A stretch of DNA of 42,704 nucleotides, taken from the NCBI GenBank assembly GCA_032718475.1, contig JAUCBJ010005545.1, positions 1 through 42,704 of the forward strand. Direction: 5' to 3'. This stretch comes from Nemertoderma westbladi. Its lineage: Eukaryota > Xenacoelomorpha > Nemertodermatida > Nemertodermatidae. Both the position numbers and the translations under genes were made by a program. Shown here in pieces: positions 29,385-37,714 of this stretch (its first letter is position 1; each line of letters begins with the position of its first letter). The notes below the pieces were generated by a model. The model ran no database searches. It saw nothing but the letters and a program-made list of their open reading frames with translations, and had not been told where the DNA came from.

Positions 29385-29740
29385 AATAATAATAAATACG
29401 AAAAATATTACAAGTGATAAATTTTAAACCGTATCGCTGTAATAAATTGACACCCATAATAATAACTTTTCAATATAAGAGAGAATCAATAGTAAAAATT
29501 CTGCCATATATTGAAAAGTTATTATTAGGAAAAGGTTAAAAGGAATCAATTTATTACCATGATGATTACAAGTGATGAATTTTAATAAAAACATTCAGTT
29601 ATATATAATTTCTGAATATGTGATGTGGCATAATCAACGTTGAAGAAATGGGATGTGGCATAATCAACGATGAATAAGAAAAGAGATGGGATGCAATGTG
29701 GATGAATGGTTGGTTGGTTGCGTGGATAGGAAATACATGA
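29385..29740. promoter_or_regulatory. Leader region of the rightmost gene
   Basis: AT-rich non-coding spacer between the 354-aa gene and the right TIR. CAATATAAGAGAGAATC and CCATATATTGAAAAGTTATTATTAGG around 29460-29530 make a partial inverted repeat (AATAATAACTTTTCAATATA against TATATTGAAAAGTTATTATT), a possible hairpin or operator. There is no ORF of interest. Confidence 0.5.
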
Positions 29741-30540
29741 TCGAATATGAATCATTGGGTTGTGCGTAATAATAATCAATAATTATAATAAAAACGCGCA
29801 GTATAATGTTAGTAGGCTTTCAATATGCCGCAGATGCTGAGGGTTAGGTTAGGTTGAGTAACTATGGAAATGTGAGAACGTATACGTGACGCGTGGCGAA
29901 ATTTCATGTATCATACTGGTTGGTTGGTTGGTTGGTTTGGTGACAGCAGCCGAGTAGCTCTAGCGGTGGGTAAATCATTGAGTTGGCAATCGATATAATA
30001 TAATAGCGCGGCGTGGCGTGGTATATGCGTGGTGTGCGTAGATGGCCACATCGTCCATGACTGGCTCTATCATCGTTGTCATCATATACAGTATGTGGTA
30101 GCAAGGCGAAAAGGGGAGTAACCGGAGGGCTAGGCAAGCAAGCATCGCTGTTGGTTTGGTTGGTTGGTTGGTTGGTTGGTTGGTTGGTAGGTAACAGCAG
30201 TCGAGTAGCGATGGGTTGGGTATGTGGGGGCTAGCCATGCATCGTGAGGTTAGGCTACGCGAAGATGAATATCAATGATTGGTTGATGCAACGACGCGAA
30301 TCAATACTGACAGGTGGTAACAGCAGTCGAGTAAGGCGGGCATCGCTAGGTTAGGCTACGCGTAGGTGAATATTGATGATTGGTTGATGGCAACGACGCG
30401 AATCAATACTGATGGTGGCAGATGGTCATTAAACACCGTAATTTAGCACCGGAATTTGGCATTTTGAATAGTCCTCCGAGATATCTCCCATAGCCCAAGC
30501 TAGGGAGGACTATGGTGAGGAACCCTCTTCCTCTACTACT
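29741..30540 (-). repeat. Right terminal inverted repeat
   Basis: Inverse of the left TIR; about 800 bp long because it holds an extra segment of about 195 bp (roughly 30030-30215) missing from the left arm. It contains (GGTT)n tracts and the two tandem ~105-bp subrepeats in inverse order. The terminal 166 bp are identical to the left end. Confidence 0.93.
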
Positions 30541-30546
30541 CTTGTC
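30541..30546. repeat. Target-site duplication, right (CTTGTC)
   Basis: Identical to 11443-11448, directly abutting the element end at 30540. Confidence 0.9.
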
Positions 30547-31080
30547 TGATCTGATCTGACGGCATCTGATCCTATAACCAATCAGGAGAAAGAGATATAA
30601 TATTTACCTAACTGTCTGTTAGGTAATTAGCCAATAGGGGATCGAATCAGGTTACCCTGTTACGTATCAGCATCATCATACTGTATGACGGCAGTACAGT
30701 TAGACAGTACAGGCATACCGGTATGCAGCCAAAGCAGCAAGGCATGTTATTATGTATTCAAAATGCGATATAGGGTGAAGGATGGCATGAAAGTTGTGTG
30801 ATTGCCCCAGCAAAGATGGATACTGTAGTTTCAGATGTAAACAACTTTCGTAGTTTAGTGAAACATTAAACATTTATTAAAAACAATATGGGTACAGCCT
30901 TTGTTGCAATATTTTACTAATATTCTTTCTTGTTAATAGTTATCATTATTAATAGTTAAAGTTAATTATTTTAATTATAATTAATATTATTAAATAATGA
31001 TACTTATTAGTATATTACATTTAAAATATTTATTGTTTGTTTGTTACGCTAAAGGGAAGGCAGGAAGGAAGATGTTTTGT
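30547..31080. other. Host flank right of the Polinton, no gene seen
   Basis: AT-rich and repeat-like; no coding sequence recognised. Confidence 0.5.
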
Positions 31081-31084
31081 TACT

Positions 31085-31385
31085 TACCTCATAACCAAAG
31101 CAATAAACGTGTGTTGATCAGGTTACATCTGTACATGGTTTTGCTTCTCTAACCAAAACAATATAACCTGTTGTAACTTATAATTGGGGGAAAGGAGCAG
31201 GTTACAGGGCGGGCTTTTCTAACCAAACAATGAACTTTGTTGAATCCTACCAATTGAGGGAAAGGAGCATTTTACAGAGGCAGGGTTTTCTAACCAAAAC
31301 AATAAACGATTATGTTACCTACCAATTGAGGGAAAGGAAAATGTTACCGTGGCTGTTTTTTCTAACCAAAACAATAAACAACCAT
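31085..31385. repeat. Tandem repeat, ~57-75-bp units
   Basis: Five degenerate copies contain TCTAACCAAAACAATAAAC followed by CAATTGAGGGAAAGGAGCAGGTTACAG-like sequence. The same unit occurs at 33.0-33.2 kb and, inverted, at about 11.09-11.18 kb. Confidence 0.8.
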
Positions 31386-32280
31386 TCCGCCACCTTATCC
31401 CCACATTCCCATCCACCCACATTCTCATCTTCCCACATGCCCATCCAGCCACCTTCCCAAAAGCTAATCAACCCACCTTCACACCCACCCACCTTACTAA
31501 CCATCCGACTGACTGATCAACAGATCATCCCCCTTAAAAAATAAAGGACTTCGCGCAGCACGGGAAAATAAGAAAGTTCCCTAATGATAGTGAATGGGCC
31601 AAATTCCTTTCCGATGTGTTTGTTTTTTCGCTGGGGAATGGAATCCTGTAAAACTTTACATGGCCGCATTTACATACCTTACACTGATTCCATATACTGT
31701 ACGTCCGTGTTTTATCCAGAGTCAACGTTTTGGTTTTATTGGCGTTATAAAACTCGAAACATACTGTACTCGTTTCGTACCGGTACCTTTTGTTCATATA
31801 AACATAAACTAATAAAGTGTAAACCACAACACTAAAGGTGGAACGTAAGTATGTCAGATAGAGATACCGTCAGATCATATCAGATCCAAGATCAGATAAG
31901 GACAGACATTTTAGCCATCCTACTTGCACACGTAAAATATTTTTGTGCACGCCTAACCCAGTACAGCTCAGTACACAGTAACCAGCTAACACGACGCTGC
32001 ACACGTAATTTTTGGTACTGCACGCCTGCACGCGTTGATTTTTCATACTGCAGGCGCAATATTTTTTCGAGTGATTTCAGGATTTACAGACTGCAGAAAG
32101 GAATGACTTCTAAACTAGGCCTCTATCTCAGCTTATGGCCTTAACACCTGATGGCAGTTTATGGCACAGGCACACTGCATGCACTGACTGATATAGGCCT
32201 GTCAGCCTGTCGCATTCAGCTTGTAGGCATACCAGCCCAGCATACCGTACCGGTACCCAAATACTGAAATACCGGTGTAA
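31386..32280. other. Non-coding host sequence
   Basis: No gene recognised. 31386-31510 is a C-rich CCCACATTCCCATCC-type low-complexity tract; the rest is unremarkable, with TAGGCCT words. Confidence 0.5.
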
Positions 32281-32284
32281 CAGA

Positions 32285-32770
32285 TAATTTTCACTCCCCT
32301 TGGGCATTTGCTGACTTGTGTCAAATAGGCCTACAGAAATAGGCAATACAGCAATAGGGGACCCTGCTAATCGGCTAATCGAAGTCAATAATGCCCGGTC
32401 TGCCGGTTAGTACTGTAGTAAAGGAGCAGTTGACGAGAGTTTGGAATATTGTTATCACCTGCTAAAAATCAGGATTGTGTGTAAATACTGGCGCGCTCTC
32501 GTCACTGGTGTGATCATGATTCTGTAATATGTAGGGCTGGGAGACCTCAAGTGACAAAATAAAACAACAGTTTTAGCTAGCTTTCACCCACACCCACAGG
32601 GCTTCTTCAGGCTAGTTTGGTTTTGGTACTACGTATTTACCGAAAAACTGCACGCACTGACTGATCTGACTGAAATATCAGGATTAGCAGGTGATTTCAG
32701 TTATCAGATTAGGAGGGTCCCCTATCACCTATTTGACACAAGTGCCTCCCCTTGCAAAATCACCCCCTGC
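32285..32770. repeat. Inverted-repeat element (MITE-like)
   Basis: ACTTGTGTCAAATAGG and ATAGGGGACCCTGCTAATC at about 32311-32378 reappear inverted at about 32715-32752 (GATTAGGAGGGTCCCCTAT, CCTATTTGACACAAGT). Fragments of CTGCATGCACTGACTGAT are also repeated around it. No ORF. Confidence 0.6.
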
Positions 32771-33004
32771 TGCCCGGTTAAAATTCCGTATGCCGTACAG
32801 CTGTAGTTTATTCTCAATCCCGGCAGCCGCTGCCGGGGTGTATTTTTAACCCCCTCCAGTGAAAACTCACCGCTGCAATCCCTTGCATTTGTCCATTTTC
32901 ACTCTCCGTGCAAATCCTTCCCCGGCTAAATTTCCCTAAAAATATACCGAACCCCGGGTGAATTCGAACCAGGCGGTGAAAGAAATACCTAGGCTACACT
33001 AGGG

Positions 33005-33280
33005 AATTTTAGGTTATCGTTCATATGCGTACCTCTCACCTCTGGCAAAAGAAGCAGGTTACAGTGGTGGTGTTTTCTAACCAAAACAATAAACTAATCT
33101 CCATTACTTAATTAACGGAAAGGAGCAAGTTACAGTGGTGGGCTTTTCTAACCAAAACAATAGGCAGATAGGCCTAAACAATATCTCAATAACATAGGGT
33201 ATTTCATACTTATAGCTGTATAGTCTTATTTTTGCAATACGAAAATACCAGAGGTACGCATATGAACTATAACTGAATTT
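33005..33280. repeat. MITE-like repeat with inverted ends
   Basis: TTCATATGCGTACCTCT near 33020-33036 is matched by AGAGGTACGCATATGAA near 33250-33266, within imperfect ~45-bp inverted ends. Inside are two copies of the AGGTTACAGTGGTGGTGTTTTCTAACC unit. It ends about 130 bp upstream of the helicase start codon. Confidence 0.7.
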
Positions 33281-33412
33281 TAACCGGGAACTGACAGACT
33301 GAAGTTTTAGGGGGGTGGAACTTCTCTGCTACACCCTGACACCGGTCTAGCTACAGAGCTAGGCCTATTGTAGGCCCTGTTATCCAGTTATCAGGCTATT
33401 CTGTAAATAAAA

Positions 33413-36013
33413 ATGACGCAGATTGTGTTGAGCTTACCAATCACGGGCGAACCTGAATCGTTATCTCTAGGTCTACCGATGACGCATTTAGAAGAAAGTC
33501 CGTCTCGCTCACCGAGTCTATCGATGAATCATGTTGAAGAAAGTGAGTCACTAACTCCAATTCTACCGATCAATGGCGTTGAAGAAAGTCTGTCTTCAAG
33601 CCCAATTATATCACACAATGATGTGGAAAAAAGTGAGTCGACATCCCCAATTCCACCGATCAATGATTTAGATGAAAGTGGGTCACCAATCCCGATTGTA
33701 TCGTTGACTCATGTGGAATATAAGGGCAACATTATCACCAAAGAAATGATAAATGAAGAGTCTAACTTAGCTATTGAATCCGAGAAATCTGCAACAAAAT
33801 TACGGCAGGAATCGTATGAGCGATGGGCGGAAATTGAGAAGGAATCAAAGTATAAGCGCCTAAATAATCTACTTAAGAAGAGTAGTGTGTATGCTAATTT
33901 CCTTATCAACCGCATTGAGAAACAACGCGATGAAAAACAGAAACAGGAACTGCAAAAGGCAAAGAGAAAGATGCAAACTGCAGCTCAACCTAAGGTAGTT
34001 GAGGCGACACGGAGGTCTACACGTTCCGATAATGTTGTTGTCAATCAGGAAAATAAGTCAGCACAGTTAGGGAAAGGTAAGGCGGTGAGTATATCTAGTA
34101 GAAAACGTAAACGAGAGATAGAAGTCGACTTAGATACATATATAAATCGCGATCAGTTATCCAACGTGAGTCAGGAGCCTGTGGACGGCGAGTCAGGATT
34201 GGAGGACCAGGATAGTAAACCGCCCCTCTCGCAGTCGGGCTTGTTTACTGGGGGTACGTTGCGGGACTACCAGCTGATCGGAGTCGACTGGATGCTGAGC
34301 CTATACGAGAATGGGATGAACGGGATTCTAGCGGACGAGATGGGGCTGGGTAAAACGATACAGGTGATCGAGACGATTTGTCGGCTGGAGGAGGGCGACG
34401 GGCCTGGCGGTCGTGGCAACTGCTACCTAATAGTGGCTCCATTATCTACACTGAGTAATTGGGTGTGCGAGTTCGAGCGTTTCGCCCCTTCCATCAGCAC
34501 CTTGCTGTACCACGGTGATGGAGAATACCGCAAGTCAATACAACGTAAGATTAGACGTGAAGCCACTGTTATTATCACGTCATATGAGATCGTAATTCGC
34601 GATCAGAAGGCCCTTGAATGTTACCTGTGGCGATACATTGTGGTTGACGAAGCGCAGCGGATAAAGAACATGAATTGTTCGCTCATCCGAGGCTTAAAGA
34701 GTCTCCGCTCATTGCATCGGTTGCTGCTGACCGGGACTCCGTTGCAGAACAACCTCGCCGAGCTGTGGTCTCTACTCAACTTCCTACTCCCGGATGTGTT
34801 TGACAATCTCGATACTTTCGAGTCCTGGTTCACTTTCGATATGATGATGAACGCGAATGAGGCTGAGTCTATAGTTGCGGAGGAACAGAAGACCAACGTT
34901 CTGTCGATGTTGCATCGCATCCTGACACCGTTTATGCTGCGACGCATAAAAGCCGACGTTTCGTTAGACCTCCCGCCCAAGGAGGAACGCACCGTATTGG
35001 TCCCGTTGACTCCATTACAACGACGATTCTATGAGGCGACGGTTAATAAAACTATAGAGAAACTCACTGGACGCGTCAAGGAAGAAGATATTATTGAGCC
35101 GCAGGCCAAGCGGAAGTCGTTCAATAGAGCACTGGAGGTCAACAGGCTGATCACCAACATAGATAATGTGACTACAGAGAAAGCCGCTGAGGCAATGGTA
35201 TCTCGTTTATCTGATTATATTGATAAGTGTTTGGATAGTAAGAGACCTCCTAAGGACGACATCGATAAGTTCGAGACCAATGTTAACATGAGGAACGCCA
35301 TGATGCAGTTGAGGAAGATCTGCAGTCATCCCTATCTTATTCAATATCCTTTGGATAATTTGGGTAACTATAAAATCGACGACAACATTATAGAAACAAG
35401 CGGTAAAGTTAAATTCCTGGAACGAATTCTCCCGGAATTAAAGTCCCGGGGCCATAAAGTTCTTCTTTTTAGTCAAATGACGAAGGTTTTGGACATTATA
35501 GAGGATTATTGCATCTTCAAAAAGATTATCTACCAACGGTTAGACGGGAGAATGAGCATTACAAGTCGTCAGGAAGCCATCAACGATTTCAACCAATCAG
35601 AAGGTGTCTTCCTATTCCTTATCAGCACTCGAGCAGGGGGTCTAGGAATCAATCTCGCCTCCGCGGACACCGTTATACTATACGACAGCGACTGGAATCC
35701 GCAATGCGATCTGCAGGCTCAAGATCGATGCCATCGGATCGGGCAGACGAAGCCGGTAGTGGTGTATCGGTTGGTTGTGGCCAACAGCATCGATCAGCGG
35801 ATGGTGGAGCGAGCCACGGCTAAGCGACGTCTAGAGAAACTCGTTATAAAGAACGGTCTGTTTAAGGGGACCGAGGATGATCTGATTGGAAAGAAGCTGA
35901 ATCTCGACGAACTTCTTGCGATGTTGAAGAGCGATGATAGCGTTAATACTTGGGATGGTGATAAAGATATACCCGATGACGAACTCTTCAAGTTACTCTG
36001 TAGGGATTTCTAG
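33413..36013 (+). CDS. HELLS/LSH-like SNF2 chromatin-remodelling ATPase, single exon
   Basis: An 866-residue SNF2-family helicase closest in layout to HELLS (LSH), which remodels nucleosomes for DNA methylation and repeat silencing. Motif I is DEMGLGKT (308-315), motif II DEAQ (412-415), motif III LTGTPLQNNLAELWSLLNFL (439-458). The linker LPDVFDNLDTFESWF (459-473) is HELLS-like, as is ILTPFMLRRIKADV. The C-terminal lobe has GHKVLLFSQMT, motif V STRAGGLGINL (738-748) and motif VI QAQDRCHRIGQ (768-778). HELLS proteins usually have DEGH in motif II; DEAQ here is a difference. The N terminus (about 20-100) has 15-residue repeats rich in Ser/Glu/Pro, followed by a basic coiled coil (about 140-200) and an NLS-like SSRKRKREIE. 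The frame is open throughout with no introns, suggesting a retrocopy. ATG 33413 follows TAAATAAAA. AATAAA occurs at 36098-36103. Confidence 0.9.
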   Translation: MTQIVLSLPITGEPESLSLGLPMTHLEESPSRSPSLSMNHVEESESLTPILPINGVEESLSSSPIISHNDVEKSESTSPIPPINDLDESGSPIPIVSLTHVEYKGNIITKEMINEESNLAIESEKSATKLRQESYERWAEIEKESKYKRLNNLLKKSSVYANFLINRIEKQRDEKQKQELQKAKRKMQTAAQPKVVEATRRSTRSDNVVVNQENKSAQLGKGKAVSISSRKRKREIEVDLDTYINRDQLSNVSQEPVDGESGLEDQDSKPPLSQSGLFTGGTLRDYQLIGVDWMLSLYENGMNGILADEMGLGKTIQVIETICRLEEGDGPGGRGNCYLIVAPLSTLSNWVCEFERFAPSISTLLYHGDGEYRKSIQRKIRREATVIITSYEIVIRDQKALECYLWRYIVVDEAQRIKNMNCSLIRGLKSLRSLHRLLLTGTPLQNNLAELWSLLNFLLPDVFDNLDTFESWFTFDMMMNANEAESIVAEEQKTNVLSMLHRILTPFMLRRIKADVSLDLPPKEERTVLVPLTPLQRRFYEATVNKTIEKLTGRVKEEDIIEPQAKRKSFNRALEVNRLITNIDNVTTEKAAEAMVSRLSDYIDKCLDSKRPPKDDIDKFETNVNMRNAMMQLRKICSHPYLIQYPLDNLGNYKIDDNIIETSGKVKFLERILPELKSRGHKVLLFSQMTKVLDIIEDYCIFKKIIYQRLDGRMSITSRQEAINDFNQSEGVFLFLISTRAGGLGINLASADTVILYDSDWNPQCDLQAQDRCHRIGQTKPVVVYRLVVANSIDQRMVERATAKRRLEKLVIKNGLFKGTEDDLIGKKLNLDELLAMLKSDDSVNTWDGDKDIPDDELFKLLCRDF
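33470..33713 (+). repeat. In-frame 45-bp coding repeats in the helicase N terminus
   Basis: Five to six diverged copies of a 45-bp unit encode a (L/P)P(I/M)(N/T)(H/D/G)(V/L)EES-x-S-x-SP(I/S)-like 15-mer. The divergence exceeds that of the sorting-nexin minisatellite, so it is older or under constraint. Confidence 0.75.
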
Positions 36014-36996
36014 TGACGAGCATCTCTATGTTTTCCAGTTTAGGACTTTACCGATATGTATAATGATAAGATTGGCATTGTCCATATTATATTTTGAAAT
36101 AAATTAAAATATTTTCATTATTGTATGTTTTTATCAGTGATTCAATATAGTCATTAAAAAGTGCAATATTTCAATAAGTTTTCATAATTATTTGTGTTTT
36201 ATTCTACATCTACATTGAAGAAAAGTTATGTGTTTAAATAAGGTTTTCCCATATAATTTCACAACAAACTGTAATAACACAATAACTATTATATCTTGAT
36301 TTGTGTGACTTCAGTTCGGGTTTATTGTTTAGAAAATTTTAGCGGCGTTCGTTTTGTCTATTTTTTGCATGGTGAGTTCTAGTTCAAGCCAAGAAATATC
36401 AAACTAAATATTTGTTTGAAGTAAGTATTTGGGAAAGCATTTTTAGCTACTGTAACATCTAACTGTGAAAATGAATAAATACATTTTCGCCTCGGTTTCG
36501 CCCACCAAGTTTCAACTTCCACGTCAGTGATATAGAAATGGGGGCGCAAACGTAACGTAAACGCTATTACGAGCCGAAATGAAACTAGTCTGTGATCTTT
36601 AATATAGTTTATTGTTTCGGTTTTGGTGGGTGGCTTGGAATTGTTATTTGATTACTCTCAATATAAGACGGGACTCATTCGATTCATTGATTTTTTTTTA
36701 TATCTTACTGTATAGCATCTCATTGAGAAGGTGGGAGGTACACTGGTACAGTTGTACAACGAGAACATGGGAGTTATGTCTTACTTAATAAACGAGGCAT
36801 GGTGCAACCTCCTCAGTAATATCATATAGACAAAACCCAGTGTCACCCTGCACTCAGTTGGATGTGTCCTTGCCAACCACTGCTATTGTATATGTAGGTA
36901 ACATTCACTCTTAAATTCCTATTGTCTGATTTTGTTAAGTTCACTTGTCTTCTGATATTGATCTCAACTGGTCGCTTTGGTTTCGTAGAAAAAGTA
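36014..36996. other. 3' flank of the helicase, no gene seen
   Basis: AT-rich; polyadenylation signal AATAAA at 36098-36103. No coding sequence recognised further right. Confidence 0.5.
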
Positions 36997-37271
36997 GGGG
37001 GGGGGGGGGGTGGGGGGGGGGGGGGGGGGGGGGGGGGGGGTGTTGGTGGTGAGGACCTGGGGTGTGTATAAGGGTTCTAATAATATAAAATTTTATGCTT
37101 TTATGCACTATCTCTAAATTTTCTCCAATATAACTAACTTATCGCCCGACCTCTAACTTATAATATTCCCAGAATGCATTGCTATTCGAGTTGATGATTT
37201 GTAAACCTCAGTGGGATGATAATCTCCACAATAATTAGAATACCCCCACCCCCCCCCCCCCCCCCCCCCCC
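36997..37271. repeat. Long poly-G and poly-C tracts bracketing ~200 bp
   Basis: G14-T-G29 at 36997-37040, and C5-A-C23 at 37243-37271 on the same strand. The two runs are complementary and could pair; each alone has G-quadruplex or i-motif potential. The interval is AT-rich and non-coding. Confidence 0.85.
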
Positions 37272-37714
37272 TCCCCACACCCCTCCCTCCTACAAAACTC
37301 CCCCGGGGAATTTTACCATATATGTTTATGTTACTCTTCTACATGGCATACTATGTAGGTATTTTGTCCGATGAGGCAAAGTAGATAAAATTGCAAAACG
37401 AATCCTCCGCTTTATTTGGGAACATTTGGCACATTAGAGACACTTACTGAAGATAATACAATTCATTAATTAACGATTATTAATACGATTAATTAATCAA
37501 GCGTGATATCATAGCGTATTATACGGCCTGCCAGAACCAGATGATTTACTCAACCGACTTCAGATTGCCTTAAGTTCCCGCAAAAATCGCCACTCGTCAC
37601 TTAGATAGAATATCTCTGAACCAAGTGCACCGTTACAAACTTAAATATTACGGTGGACGCAGTTTTTCGTTTGCCGCACTCTTCAACTTTGACTCTTCGG
37701 TGTTACACAAAGGA
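37272..37714. other. Spacer before the satellite, no gene seen
   Basis: Unremarkable sequence without recognised coding content. Confidence 0.45.

Larger units (their letters stand above)
11449..30540. mobile_element. Maverick/Polinton self-synthesising DNA transposon (virus-like), 19,092 bp
   Basis: Both ends begin AGTAGTAGAGGAAGAG as long terminal inverted repeats, flanked by an exact CTTGTC duplication. Inside are the diagnostic Polinton genes: protein-primed DNA polymerase B, retrovirus-like integrase with a chromodomain-like tail, packaging ATPase, adenain-like cysteine protease, major capsid protein and minor capsid proteins. Left-half genes run rightward and right-half genes run leftward, converging near 21.5-22.5 kb. 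At least eight genes carry frameshifts or stops, so this copy cannot be fully autonomous as read. Base composition of the genes is much more AT-rich than the host genes on either side. The element lies between the SNX25-like and HELLS-like genes and disrupts neither. Confidence 0.97.

Noticed and set aside
31230-31544. 104-codon + strand reading
   Set aside because: It is composed of tandem repeat units plus a C-rich low-complexity tract, with no protein-like features.
31584-31835. Overlapping short ORFs on both strands
   Set aside because: No recognisable domain, low-quality composition, and both strands equally open; likely non-coding.
32940-32975. tRNA-like B-box (GGTTCGAATTC on the minus strand)
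   Set aside because: No matching A box, cloverleaf or tRNA-SINE body could be found; probably coincidence.
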